Shown piece by piece: positions 1 through 8,679 of a stretch of DNA of 64,000 bases (the stretch's first letter is position 1; the number at the start of each line of letters is the position of its first letter). The position numbers and the translations under genes were made by a program. A model generated the notes under the pieces. It was not told the origin of the DNA. It saw nothing but the letters and a program-made list of their open reading frames with translations, and searched no databases. The stretch is from Streptomyces sp. NBC_00425 (GTDB taxonomy: Bacteria > Actinomycetota > Actinomycetes > Streptomycetales > Streptomycetaceae): the NCBI RefSeq assembly GCF_036030735.1, contig NZ_CP107928.1, positions 9,176,001-9,240,000 of the forward strand, written 5' to 3'.

Positions 1-2
1 TC

Positions 3-254
3 AACACGGTCTCCGAACGCGCCCGTCAACCGTTGCAGATCCAGCTGCATTTCGCCCAGCACACCAGCACCGAGCACCTGCTCGGACAGCTCGATCAATG
101 GGAGGCGGAGCTGCGCAACACTCTCGTGCTGTGCCAGGAACTCCTCGACGAGTACACGGACCACGCCGGCCGCAGCCTGACCGCACGGTTCGCGATCAAC
201 CGCGCCGAGGCGGACCTCACGTGGATCGGCGAGGCCCGCGCGACGCTGTCCTGA
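3..254 (+). CDS. PadR-type regulator, C-terminal part (5' end outside window)
   Basis: The reading frame is open from the window edge and ends at TGA 252-254, so the N-terminal winged helix lies outside. The visible 83 residues are helical, with a patterned E/L/R-rich stretch (LLGQLDQWEAEL, then a segment ending EADLTWIGEARATL). This resembles the C-terminal dimerisation helices of PadR-family transcriptional repressors. The family call rests on this tail alone. A short stretch without a gene follows before the convergent PEBP gene. Confidence 0.55.
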   Translation, partial: NTVSERARQPLQIQLHFAQHTSTEHLLGQLDQWEAELRNTLVLCQELLDEYTDHAGRSLTARFAINRAEADLTWIGEARATLS

Positions 255-401
255 ACCTCGTCATGCGCTACCGATTCCACCTCACCACCCTCAACACCTG
301 ACGGCGGACATGCCCACGATCGGCTCCAGAGTCAACCCCCGAAGGATTTCCGGAGCGGACCACTAAGGGTCGCAGCCACGACGGCCAGCTTCCTCACGCG
401 G

Positions 402-1055
402 TTAGCGATGTGCGGTGGCGGTGATGCGACCATAGCCGACGATGTGGTTGCTCATCGTGACAGCGGCGACCGCCGGCGTGGTGGCAGCGTTCAGCTTCAG
501 ATTGGCCGTGTCCAGCGCATATACAGTGATCTTGTAGTGATGTGTGATGTCCCCGGCGGGCGGGCAGGGTCCCAGGTAACCGGGCGCACCCGCATCGTTG
601 GTGCCTGCCACGGCCCCCGAGGGCAGCGTCCGGCCCAGGCTGTGCTGAGAAGCCGGGATATCCCAAGTCATCCAGTGCCAGAATCCGCTGCCGGTGGTGG
701 TGTCAACGTCCTGCATCGACACCGCGTAGCTGCGGGCAGTCCTTGGTGCGCCGCTCCACTTCAGGCGGATCTGCTTGTTACCTCCGGTGCAGCCGAAGCC
801 GTTGGCCCAGGCGTTGGCCGGGATCTTGTGGGTTTCGCTCAGGTCCGGGCTGGTAAGCGTAAATACGTGGGCTGCGGCGGGAATGCCGGACCGCACCTTG
901 ATACGGCCGTATGAGTCATGCTGGTGAGGGGCCGTCTGATGGGTGGTGCTCTTGTGGTGCTCGCCACTCTCGGCAGACGCCACCGCGCTCGCACCAGCGA
1001 TAAGCGCGGCCGTGCCCACCAGAGCAGCAGCGTACTTTCGGGTGGTCTTCGTCAT
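402..1055 (-). CDS. Secreted YbhB/YbcL (PEBP, Raf-kinase-inhibitor-like) protein
   Basis: A 217-residue protein of the phosphatidylethanolamine-binding family. Residues 1-28 form a Sec signal peptide (basic start MTKTTRK, hydrophobic core, ASAVASA), so export is expected. The mature part holds family hallmarks: LTSPDLSE near the start, LKWSGAPRTARSYAV, a DVDTTTGSGFWHWMTWDIP block, and GAPGYLGPCPPAGDITHHYKITVYAL. I chose ATG 1055 because GGAG lies just upstream, whereas the upstream in-frame start has no such site. Bacterial members bind anionic ligands; the substrate is not known. A cytoplasmic paralogue lies 0.8 kb away on the same strand (1812-2330). Confidence 0.85.
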   Translation of the reverse strand: MTKTTRKYAAALVGTAALIAGASAVASAESGEHHKSTTHQTAPHQHDSYGRIKVRSGIPAAAHVFTLTSPDLSETHKIPANAWANGFGCTGGNKQIRLKWSGAPRTARSYAVSMQDVDTTTGSGFWHWMTWDIPASQHSLGRTLPSGAVAGTNDAGAPGYLGPCPPAGDITHHYKITVYALDTANLKLNAATTPAVAAVTMSNHIVGYGRITATAHR

Positions 1056-1079
1056 GGACTTCTCCTCATAGATGGTCAA

Positions 1080-1811
1080 ACAGATGCGCTTCGGGGCGTG
1101 TGCCCAGCCAGCTGGGGGAATTGATCACGCGGGACGAGTACGCCCTGGAAGTGACTGTCGAGCCCCGTGAAACTTGTCCGGCAGCAGGCAGCCGATCTAG
1201 GCACGGTGCGGCTGGTCCGCGACGGTATCGCTGACCAGCCGCAGCTTCGCCAGCCCTGTCCGGGCGGCGCCGGCAGGAGAGCGCCCCAGCAGCGCCGGAG
1301 AACCGAGCCAGTCATGCTGCGCATCACCATCGACCCAAGGCAACGGGGGGTGGAATCGTGAGTGTCCGCCCAACACCGTTGGTGCGAACCCCAATGGATC
1401 CACCCAGCGATGGCGTATGACTTCCACACCGCCTGGACAGGGTTCACCGGGACTGCTGGGCGCATTCGACCCGATCGGGATGGCAGCTGGCTGCCATGTG
1501 TTGGTTGGTCAACCGCCCCACGGTGCCGGGGCATCGCCAACGAGAGCAGGAACAGTGCCTGATGCGCCGCGCCACCCGCCGCCAGCCGAGTCGGTTGCAT
1601 CGAGTCGGATGGCTTCAAGCCGAGCGGGCCGGCTGTAGGGATGCGGGCGCCTTCGAGAGGTAATGCCCTGGCCAGCGCTATCCCGACGTGGCTGGCTCAC
1701 AGACCTGCCGACACATCGGCTGTCCCGAGCGTGAGAGCGGGCATCCGTACTTCCGCGATCACAGGGCGTCTGTCGTCGTAGCAGGCGCTGGAGTGGCTTA
1801 CTCGATGACAG
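1080..1811. other. 732-bp stretch with no recognisable gene
   Basis: All six frames are short or have atypical composition (Arg/Pro/Ser/Trp-rich), and no family motif was recognised. It may be decayed coding DNA between the two PEBP genes. I could not identify a parent gene. Confidence 0.5.
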
Positions 1812-2330
1812 TCAGGCGGGGTCGCTGGTGCCGACCAGCAGAGCCCGGCCGAGGGTGTGCTGGATCATGAGAATGTTGACCAGAGCAGCACTGGCGTTGG
1901 GGGGAACCTCAAGGACGGGCACCGAGAGCGCGGTGAGGCAGAGAAAGAGGCGGTGCGTGCCACTCCCGGGCGGCGGCTGGACTCCGCTGTAGGCGGCCAC
2001 ACCCAGGTCGTTGGTCAGATTGACGGCGCGGCCGGGCAGCACACCGCCCTCGGATCCAGCCCCCGCCTGCAGGGAGTCGATATCCGCAGGCAGGTCCTTG
2101 ACCAGCCAGTGCCAGAGTCCACCGGGGATGGGGGCGTCCGGGTCATAGGCGGTCAGGACGAAGCTCTGGGTCCCCTGCGGAGCTCCGCTCCAGGAGAGGC
2201 TGGGGGACAGGCCCTTGCCGTGTTCAGGCGCGTAGCTCTCCGTCGGCAGCGGGCCAGAGGCTTCGAAGTCGGCACTGGTCAGCTGAAACGGCGCTGCCGG
2301 TACGGTGCGCTGGTAGGGCTCGTACGACAT
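1812..2330 (-). CDS. Cytoplasmic YbhB/YbcL (PEBP) family protein
   Basis: A 172-residue PEBP-fold protein without signal peptide. Motifs include FQLTSADFEASGPLP, LSPSLSWSGAPQGTQSFVLT, the ligand-pocket segment DPDAPIPGGLWHWLVKDLP and GTHRLFLCLTAL. ATG 2330 is preceded by AGGAG about 9 nt upstream; a longer in-frame extension has no family similarity. It is divergent from the MarR gene at 2461. A palindrome fills the spacer of its predicted promoter (-35 TTCACA at 2420-2415, 16-nt spacer, -10 TATTTA at 2398-2393), so repression by the neighbouring MarR protein is the likely control. Confidence 0.85.
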   Translation of the reverse strand: MSYEPYQRTVPAAPFQLTSADFEASGPLPTESYAPEHGKGLSPSLSWSGAPQGTQSFVLTAYDPDAPIPGGLWHWLVKDLPADIDSLQAGAGSEGGVLPGRAVNLTNDLGVAAYSGVQPPPGSGTHRLFLCLTALSVPVLEVPPNASAALVNILMIQHTLGRALLVGTSDPA

Positions 2331-2392
2331 GGTGATGCTCCTGTCGAAGGAGTGAGATTGAGCGGGCAGGTGTCGACAGCCACACTCATGGA

Positions 2393-2440
2393 TAAATACA
2401 GCCGTGCTGCACAATGTGAAAAGTACAGCAAGGCTGCACA
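2393..2440. promoter_or_regulatory. Two identical-class operator palindromes in a divergent MarR promoter
   Basis: Two copies of TACAGC-N3-GCTGCACA lie at 2397-2413 and 2424-2440, 27 bp start to start. Each core is an imperfect palindrome (TACAGC / GCTGCA). The first lies exactly between the predicted -35 (2415-2420) and -10 (2393-2398) of the minus-strand PEBP gene. The second lies just upstream of the MarR start. Binding by the MarR product is inferred. Confidence 0.65.
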
Positions 2441-2460
2441 TGCCTGCAAGGGGAGGAACG

Positions 2461-2919
2461 TTGAAGGAGACCGAAGAGCTGAGGGAGCAGGCTCTCGCCG
2501 ATGCGGAGGACCTGCGGGGGGCGATCGGGCGACTTGTGAGGCTGGTGCGGGAAGGCGAGACCCTGCCGTCCAACCAGGCCGCGGTGCTCGGCCACCTCGT
2601 TCGCGACGGGGCTCTGCCCATCGTCGAACTGGCCAGACGGGAACGTGTGCGGCACCAGTCCATGGCGCGGACAGTCGCGTTGCTGGATTCTGCGAAGCTG
2701 GTGTCCCTCAGCCAAGATCAAGAAGATCGGCGGCGGATCGTGGTCGAAGCATCCGAGCTTGGGATCTCGACCTTGAAAGAGGCAAGGCGCATACGATCCG
2801 GTGCGCTTGCCGATGCCATTGAGAACGTCCTGCCCGTTGCCGAGCGGGGGAGCGTCCGGGACGTCGTGGAGTTCCTGAACCGGCTGGCCGACAGCATGAA
2901 CCTGCCGGGACCGACATGA
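2461..2919 (+). CDS. MarR-family transcriptional regulator
   Basis: A 152-residue winged-helix protein. Helices in LPSNQAAVLGHLVRDG, then IVELARRERVRHQSMARTV (recognition region) and a wing with DQEDRRR, are typical of MarR proteins, which often sense aromatic or oxidative ligands. TTG 2461 follows GGAGG (2452-2456) and gives a normal-length protein. An in-frame ATG at 2440 is the alternative, but it begins inside the second operator palindrome. It is divergent from a PEBP gene, its probable target together with itself. Confidence 0.8.
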   Translation: MKETEELREQALADAEDLRGAIGRLVRLVREGETLPSNQAAVLGHLVRDGALPIVELARRERVRHQSMARTVALLDSAKLVSLSQDQEDRRRIVVEASELGISTLKEARRIRSGALADAIENVLPVAERGSVRDVVEFLNRLADSMNLPGPT

Positions 2920-2991
2920 GGCGGCTGCCTCGGCATCTACAGCCCTCCTGACGGTCGAACCATCTAGTGTGCTGCGCCTGAAATCACAGGC

Positions 2992-4165
2992 TTAAGTCTC
3001 TTGCTGGTTTTCGGTGGCTGGTGGAGTGACCTTGGTGAGGTAGTCGGCGAGGGACTTGAGGATCTCGTCGGCGGTCTTGGTCCAGGTGAAGGGCCTGGGG
3101 TTCTCGTTCCACGAGTGGATCCAGGCCTTGATGTCGTCCTCCAGCGCCTTCACCGAGGTGTGGACGCCGCGGCGGATGAGCTTGTCGGTCAGCAGGCCGA
3201 ACCACCGCTCGACCTGGTTGATCCAGGAGGAGCCGGTCGGAGTGAAGTGGACATGGAAGCGGGGGTGCTTGCCGGGCCAGGTCTTGATCTCGGGAGTGTT
3301 GTGGGTGGCGTAGTTGTCACACACCAGGTGCACATCGAGCCCCGCAGGAACCGCCTTGTCTATTGTGACCAGGAACTTCTTGAACTCGACGGCCCGGTGG
3401 CGACGGTGCAGTTCACCGATGACGGTGCCGTCGGCGATGTTGAACGCGGCGAACAGGCTGGTGATGCCGTGCCGCAGGTAGTCGTGGGTGCGCCGTTCGG
3501 GCATGCCGGGCATCATCGGCAGCACCGGCTGGGAGCGGTCCAGCGCCTGAATCTGGCTCTTCTCGTCCACGCACAGCACCACGGCCTTCTCGGGCGGGTT
3601 GTGATATAGGCCGACGACGTCGACGACCTTCGCGACGAACTGCGGGTCGGTGGAGAGCTTGAAGGCATCCTGCAGGTGCGGCTTGAGGTCGAACTTCTTC
3701 CAGATCCGGCCGATGGTGGACTTCGACAGCCCGGTGCGGGCGGCCATGGAGGCCCGCGACCAGTGGGTGTCCTGGCCCGGAGTGGATTCCAGCGTCGCGA
3801 CGATGACGTCTTCGACCTGGTCGAGCAGGATGGACGGTGGCCGACCGGGCCGCGGCTCGTCGACCAGACCGTCCAGCCGCCGCTTGACGAAACGGGCCCG
3901 CCAGCGGTTCACCTACTGCTCGCTCACGCCGAGTTCGGCCGCCACCTGCTTGTTCGTCCCGACCTCCGCGCACCGCAGCACGATCCTCGCGCGCAGGGCC
4001 AGGAACTGGGCGGTCTTCGCGCGCCTCGCCCAACGCGTCAGCTGAGCCCGCTCGGCCTCGCTGAGCACCAGCTCCGACTTGCGCCGGCCCGACCGTGGCT
4101 CATCCGCAAGTCCGGCCATCCGCCGGGCAGCAAACCGCGAGCGCCACTTCCTCACCATGTCCGCG
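2992..4165 (-). pseudogene. IS630-family transposase remnant, nonsense-mutated and interrupted
   Basis: The C-terminal 306 codons encode an IS630 DDE transposase: an HTH ([20 protein letters not shown]), the catalytic DEKSQIQAL and [11 protein letters not shown] segments, and [22 protein letters not shown] at 3913-3915 sits inside the first HTH (GVSEQ-stop-VNRW), so the frame is broken by a point mutation. Further upstream the same frame carries a second IS630-type HTH (TADMVRKWRSRFAARRMAGL), suggesting a chimera of two related elements. The gene is cut at 4165 by the IS5-like insertion at 4171-6594. Its matching N-terminal piece resumes at 6600. Confidence 0.85.
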
Positions 4166-4228
4166 GTTACAACCTTGGGAGCGATTGAGTTCGGGGCGTG
4201 CTGGCCTGGCGTGTTGGCTGGTGGGTGA

Positions 4229-5206
4229 TCAGCAGGCGGCCTGCCGGGCGAGCACCAGTTCGGTGCTCGCCTTGCGGCGGGTCGCCCGCCGGGCGGAGCG
4301 GTCAGAGACCAGGGTGGCGATCGCGAGGTGGGTCTCGGCGTAGGTCTCGCGGCGGCCGGTGAACCGCTGCAGGGGCCGCCACTGCTTGTACTCGGCATTG
4401 GTGTGCTCCACGCAGATCCGCGCGGAGGACTGGCGGCGTCGCTGCTCGCGCCAGGCATGGTGCTCGCCCAGCGGCGCGTCGTCCTTCGGCTTCTTCGGCG
4501 GGGCGCTGACCTGGCAGGGGAACTCGTTGGCCAGGCCCCGGTAGCCCTCGTCGACTACAGCCTTGACCTTGGGGTGCCGGAGGAACTGCTCGGCGATGCC
4601 CTCGGTGCGCACGGCGGTCTGGTCGTGCATGCGGCCCGGCCGGACCACGCCGCTGAACAGGGTGCGACCCTGCGGGTCACTGAAGGTGGTGGTCTTGATG
4701 GTGTTCTGCTTCTTCTTGCCGGAGACGAACGCCTTGCGGCCGGGGCGGTGGGCGCGGGGGCGGCGGACCTGCACTTCGGTGCCGTCGATGCGCAGGTCAA
4801 CGCCCTTCGTGCCGGCGTAGGCGAACAGATCCTCCAGCGTGCGCAGCCGCACCCCCGGCCGGTCCGGGACGGCGAAGCCGCGGGCCGCCAGCAGCGGGCG
4901 GACCTCGCGGATCGCTCCGGAGACGGTGGAGCGGTCCACTGCGTACAACTCGGCCAGAGCGGCGTGCGGGATCCCAAGCCGCAGGTGGACCAGCGTGACC
5001 AGGAGCCGGTCGACGAAGACCAGGCGCTGCTTGGGCCCGGCGCCGGCCGCCCGTCTCCGGTCTCCGCCACGCCGCTCGTGTAGCGCCGACTCCCGCGCGG
5101 CCTGCCATCGGGGCGCGAGTTCTTTGAGCAACTTGCCGAAGTGTGCGCGCGGGACCCCGGACAGGGCAGGATGGGAACAGGCCGCACGGGCCCAGGTAAA
5201 CCTCAC
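4229..5206 (-). CDS. IS5-superfamily transposase (DDE_Tnp_4 type)
   Basis: An apparently intact transposase of 325 residues from GTG 5206. The longer in-frame ATG at 5254 would add 16 residues with no family resemblance. The N-terminal helical HTH region contains LVTLVHLRLGIPHAALAEL and DRSTVSGAIREV. The DDE core follows: RIDGTEVQVRRP (first Asp), GRKAFVSGKKKQNTIK, VVDEGYRGLANEFP (second Asp) and RICVEHTNAEYKQWRPL (Glu). The end, ATRRKASTELV, is common in Streptomyces copies. It lies just inside the left inverted repeat and should mobilise the 4171-6594 element. Confidence 0.85.
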   Translation of the reverse strand: MRFTWARAACSHPALSGVPRAHFGKLLKELAPRWQAARESALHERRGGDRRRAAGAGPKQRLVFVDRLLVTLVHLRLGIPHAALAELYAVDRSTVSGAIREVRPLLAARGFAVPDRPGVRLRTLEDLFAYAGTKGVDLRIDGTEVQVRRPRAHRPGRKAFVSGKKKQNTIKTTTFSDPQGRTLFSGVVRPGRMHDQTAVRTEGIAEQFLRHPKVKAVVDEGYRGLANEFPCQVSAPPKKPKDDAPLGEHHAWREQRRRQSSARICVEHTNAEYKQWRPLQRFTGRRETYAETHLAIATLVSDRSARRATRRKASTELVLARQAAC

Positions 5207-5293
5207 AACTTGCCCAACCCGTAAGGCCGTTCTCATGTCACGGGCCAGTGCCACAGCACTCTTGATCGTTTACTGAGTGGAGCTTAGGCTCCT

Positions 5294-6463
5294 GTGCCCA
5301 TGGAGATGGGGGAACCGGACCGCGGGCGGCGGGCATGGCGCGACGGACTGGTCAGGCGTCGTGCAGCCGTGGCTCCGCTGGCCGGGGCGGCGGGGCTGGT
5401 CGTTCTAGGCACGGTGTTCGTCGTACTGCCGGCTGTGGTGGTCGACCACGATCTCGCCGGGGCGAGCGTCGCCGCACAGGATCGACTGAAGGCGGTGAAC
5501 GATGTCCGTACGACGCTTCTGCAGGTGGTCGGCGGCCTGGTCGTGCTCTTCGGCGCGTACGCCACCTGGCGGCAACTGCGGGTGAGTCAGGACGGTTTGC
5601 GCGCCACCCAGGAGGGCTACGTCACCGACCGATTCAGCCGGGCCGTCGACCAGCTCGGCAGCGACAAGCTGGATGTGCGCATCGGCGGGTTGCACGCGCT
5701 GTGGCGGATCGCGGAGCAGTCCGCCCGCGACCGGGAGGCCATCATCTCCATCCAGGCCGCGTATCTGCGTACGCACCTGCCCTGGCCACCCGCCGGGCCG
5801 GAATCACCGGCGGCAGACGTGCCCATCAACGACATCGCACCCCTGGAGACTCGCGCCGCCGACGCCCAGGTGGCGCTGACCGCGCTCGGCGTGCTGTGCC
5901 AGCACCGGGAGCAGTCCTGGGTCAATCTCAGCATCACCGACTTGCGCCGGGCCGACTGCGACGGACTCTGGTTCCCCGAGGTCAACTTCGACCGCGCTTG
6001 CATGGAGGCCGCAGGCCTGTACCACGCCAATCTGACCCAGGCGTCCCTGGTCTCGGTCAACCTGCGGCACGCCGACCTCACGACTGCGATTCTCCGCCGG
6101 GCTCGCTGCATTCTGGCCGACCTACGGGGCGCGAAGCTGGTCGAAACCGACTTGCGTGACGCCGACTTCACTGAGACCGACCTGCGCGAGGCGAACCTGC
6201 GCAAGGCCGTCGCCCACGGCGCGGTCTTCCAACGCGCCGATCTCCGCATGGCCGACTTGCGCGGCACCGACTTGAGCACCGCCAACCTTGTCGAAGCACG
6301 CCTGACCGGCGCCGTGGCCAGCGAGCGCACCCTCTGGCCCGCCGACTTCGACCACACGGCCGCCGGAGTCGTCGACACCGATGACCCCGGCCCCGAGCCC
6401 TCGCCCCTACTCCAGCCCCCGGGGATGACGTGGCAGGCGCCGCCGCTGCGGTCCACTCCCTGA
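5294..6463 (+). CDS. Pentapeptide-repeat membrane protein (transposon passenger)
   Basis: A 389-residue protein. Residues about 24-52 and 72-92 are two membrane helices, followed by a soluble linker (RFSRAVDQLGSDKLDVRIGGLHALWRI in two pieces). From about 210 to 335 there are tandem A(D/N)LXX-type pentapeptides such as ADLRGAKLVETDLRDADF, which fold as a right-handed beta-helix. Membrane-anchored proteins of this architecture are common in Streptomyces, with unknown role. GTG 5294 is the first start; ATG 5300 and 5306 are alternatives. It is divergent from the transposase and lies inside the element's inverted repeats, which is unusual for a cargo gene. Confidence 0.85.
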   Translation: MPMEMGEPDRGRRAWRDGLVRRRAAVAPLAGAAGLVVLGTVFVVLPAVVVDHDLAGASVAAQDRLKAVNDVRTTLLQVVGGLVVLFGAYATWRQLRVSQDGLRATQEGYVTDRFSRAVDQLGSDKLDVRIGGLHALWRIAEQSARDREAIISIQAAYLRTHLPWPPAGPESPAADVPINDIAPLETRAADAQVALTALGVLCQHREQSWVNLSITDLRRADCDGLWFPEVNFDRACMEAAGLYHANLTQASLVSVNLRHADLTTAILRRARCILADLRGAKLVETDLRDADFTETDLREANLRKAVAHGAVFQRADLRMADLRGTDLSTANLVEARLTGAVASERTLWPADFDHTAAGVVDTDDPGPEPSPLLQPPGMTWQAPPLRSTP

Positions 6464-6599
6464 CCAAGACGCGCCGGTCAAGACAGCGGCGACCGCGACC
6501 CGCCTGACGGCACCACTCCTCCTCAGCGGCGTCCTGATCGCGCAGGGGCCCAGACCGCCAGGCAGATCCGGGAGCTGGTATCGCTCCCAAGGTCGTTAC

Positions 6600-6692
6600 C
6601 TTGAACTCCGCCGCCACACGTGTATTCGGCTTCCCGTCCGCGCATGCCAAGACGATGCGTGCCCGCTCGACCAGACGGGGCGCCACCGCCCC
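6600..6692 (-). pseudogene. IS630 transposase N-terminal fragment (other half of split gene)
   Basis: The minus-strand frame reads VAPRLVERARIVLACADG and then NTRVAAEFKVT up to the insertion site. This is the start of an IS630 HTH, whose continuation (ADMVRKWRSRF) lies 2.4 kb away at 4165 beyond the inserted element. Upstream it is fused without a start codon to a different IS630-type fragment, so no intact gene remains. Confidence 0.7.
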
Positions 6693-7152
6693 GCCCGCCC
6701 TCGGCCAGCAGGATCCGGCGCACCTGGGAGCGACTGACCTCGATGCCCAGGTCCTGGGCCGCGGCAGCCAGTGTGTCCAAGGTCCACTCCGAGGGCCCCG
6801 ACTCGTCCGCGGCCCACATCTCATTCGACGGCTGCACCTCCAGCCGACCCGGTGGGGTCTGCTTGACCATCGCAATGATCCGGGAGCGTTCGGCCTCGGT
6901 GATCCTTCGCTTGCGGCCCTGCCCGCCCAGATCCTCCAAGCCCTCAAGCCCCGAGCGGTTGAAGCGGTGCAGCCAGCGACGCACCGTCTTCTGACTGCAC
7001 CTCACCTCGTCCGCGATCTGCGGGACCAGCCAGCCGTCTCAGCTCAGCTCGACCATCCGGCACCGCTCCACCACAACCTTCGGCGCCTTCCTGGCCGACG
7101 CCAGACGGTGGAACACCGCTTGCTCGCCCTCGTCACGTCCCGGCCGCGCCAT
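6693..7152 (-). pseudogene. IS630-type HTH ORF remnant with internal stop
   Basis: From ATG 7152 the frame reads MARPGRDEGEQAVFHRLASA and continues to MVELS, then TGA at 7039-7041 where Trp is expected (DGW follows). It continues as QIADEVRCSQKTVRRWLHRF and EWTLDTLAAAAQDLG up to LLAEG, where it runs into another IS fragment. This is the helix-turn-helix half of an IS630-like element, truncated at its C-terminus and broken by a nonsense mutation. Confidence 0.75.
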
Positions 7153-7241
7153 CAGCACCATCACCCAGCACCCGCCCCCGAACACCCGCAACCACCCCGC
7201 TACCAGCACCTATACCCACCAAAAGCGGAATCCAGCAGTAT

Positions 7242-7575
7242 GCAGGCCGGCGATGACCAGTTTCGTGCGCCCGGTGGCCTTGACGGCATCAGTCACGCGC
7301 CGGTCGTCCCAAGGGTTGATCAGGTGCCTGTTGATCGGCTGCTGGTCGGCGAAGAGGTCCTGGAGGGGCTGCAGCAGCTGGCAGTTGTGCCCCTCCACTA
7401 CGGTCGTCAGAACCGTGGGAACGCCGCATGCCCTGGCCGCTTTGGCCAGAGCCAGGGCGTTACGTGAGACGACCGGCGAATTGTGGCTGTACAGGTATCG
7501 GAGCGGCTGATGGTCGATCAGCAGTAGGACGCTCTCATCGGGCCTCGGCAGTGCGACGAGACCGTTCTTCGGTGA
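7242..7575 (-). pseudogene. Isochorismatase-like hydrolase fragment
   Basis: The minus frame reads SPKNGLVALPRPDESVLLLIDHQP (in pieces), NALALAKAARACGVPTVLTTVV, PINRHLINPWDD and KATGRTKLVIAGL. This matches the N-terminal two thirds of cysteine-hydrolase (isochorismatase-fold) proteins, including the catalytic Asp of LIDHQP and the Lys of GRTKLVIAGL. The catalytic Cys segment that normally follows is missing. The 5' end lacks a start codon and runs straight into IS1380 sequence. Confidence 0.7.
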
Positions 7576-7960
7576 CGTGCTCCGCGGCCTGCAGCCAAGC
7601 GACTTCCCGAGCCTGGGCTCGGGCCGAGCGCAGAGAAGCCAGTGCCGCTCGTCAACGTCGGCGAGCAGCTGCCAGGCCGTCGGTGTCGAGGCGACGGGGC
7701 CGAACACCTCGGCCTGGTCACGCAGTACGGCCAGATCTGTGATGCTCGCCGCCATCGGCGAGCATCACCGTGAGATCGGTGGCGATCCTGCCCGGATCAT
7801 GTCCGGTCCCGCGCGGGCGAAGCGAGCGCAACGCGGTGGAATATGCGTCGGTCAGCCCGGTGGCATCAGCAAGATCCGCCAGCAACCGTGCCCCGGCACG
7901 ACCTACCACACCCGAACCATCAGTATTGACATGAACCTGTAGACGCAAGATTGCCTGCAC
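7576..7960 (-). pseudogene. IS1380-family transposase fragment, multiply frameshifted
   Basis: From GTG 7960 the frame reads QVHVNTDGSGVVGRAGARLL, then LADLADATGLTDAYS and PGRIATDLTVMLADGG. A frame change near 7745 gives ITDLAVLRDQAEVFGPVAS and PTAWQLLADVDE. A second change gives ALASLRSARAQAREVAWLQA. Together these are the first third of an IS1380 (Tnase_1380) transposase. Inverted arms GAAAGTGCC (7964-7972) and GGCACTTTC (8027-8035) lie just upstream and may belong to the element's end. Confidence 0.75.
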
Positions 7961-8254
7961 GTAGAAAGTGCCCTCCGCTTGGACCGACAGAACCCCTCAG
8001 CAAGGTTCATCGTCCCAGGTCAGGAAGGCACTTTCGTATTTCCGCCCCACCATCCGCCATGCCCAAGCGAAACGGCGAGGCTAGGCCCTTTCGTTGTGGA
8101 TCATCAGGTCGCCGGGCTGCTGCGGGGCCCGTCCTCCGGCGGCCGAAGAAGTCTTCTCGCGGAATCCTGTCGAAGATGTCGAAAACGCCGAGCGTGCTTC
8201 TACCTACCCATGAAGCCCCCGCCGGGGCGGCCACGGCGATCGAGGAGCAGAGCC

Positions 8255-8669
8255 ATGAAGTACATGCTGCTGATGCAGTTCAGCGAGAAGAACGTCGACT
8301 TCCCCAAGCTCGACGAGTGGAAGCCCGAGGAGATCCAGGCGCACATCGGGTTCATGAAGGAGACGAACGCCGGCCTCGCCGCCGCCGGCGAACTCGTCGA
8401 CGCCCAGGGCCTGGCCATGCCGGAGACCGCCCGCATCGTGCGCTCCCACAGCGGCGGTGCGCCGGTCGTCACCGAGGGCCCCTTCCCGGAGTCCAAGGAG
8501 TGGGTGGCCGGCTGGTGGATCGTCGACTGCGACACCGAGCAGCGGGCGATCGACATCGCCGCCGCCGTCTCCGCCGCCGTCTCCGCCGCCCCCCGGCCCG
8601 GGCGGACGGCCGCTCGACATGCCGATCGAGGTTCGCCAGGTCATGGCGACCCCGCCCACCGAGCTGTGA
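8255..8669 (+). pseudogene. YCII-related protein, frameshifted near the C-terminus
   Basis: ATG 8255 with GAGGAG 8 nt upstream starts MKYMLLMQFSEKNVDF, a YCII/DGPF-domain protein of about 137 residues (ELVDAQGLAMPETARIV, VTEGPFPESKEWVAGWWIV). These small ferredoxin-like proteins usually sit next to SigJ-type ECF sigma factors, as here. After IDIAAAVSAA the expected ending (GGRPLDMPIEVRQVMATPP) lies in another frame. A run of six C, preceded by two copies of GCCGTCTCCGCC, is the likely slip site; one C fewer restores the family ending at TGA 8667-8669. It could be a true mutation or a sequencing error. Confidence 0.75.
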
Positions 8670-8679
8670 ACATGCTTCT

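Larger units (their letters stand above)
4171..6594. mobile_element. IS5-like insertion element with a passenger gene
   Basis: The element is bounded by inverted repeats ACCTTGGGAGCGAT (4172-4185; complement at 6580-6593), and by GTTAC direct repeats at 4166-4170 and 6595-6599, read as the target duplication. Joining the flanks restores the IS630 reading frame (AEFKVT-ADMVRKW). Inside are a DDE transposase on the minus strand and, divergently, a pentapeptide-repeat membrane protein. Total length is 2424 bp, roughly twice that of a simple IS of this type. No second terminal repeat was seen next to the transposase, so the passenger appears to move with it. Confidence 0.8.

Noticed and set aside
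1076..1618. A 180-codon minus-strand frame
   Set aside because: No family similarity, odd Trp/Pro/Ser composition, no ribosome binding site; treated as non-coding or decayed.
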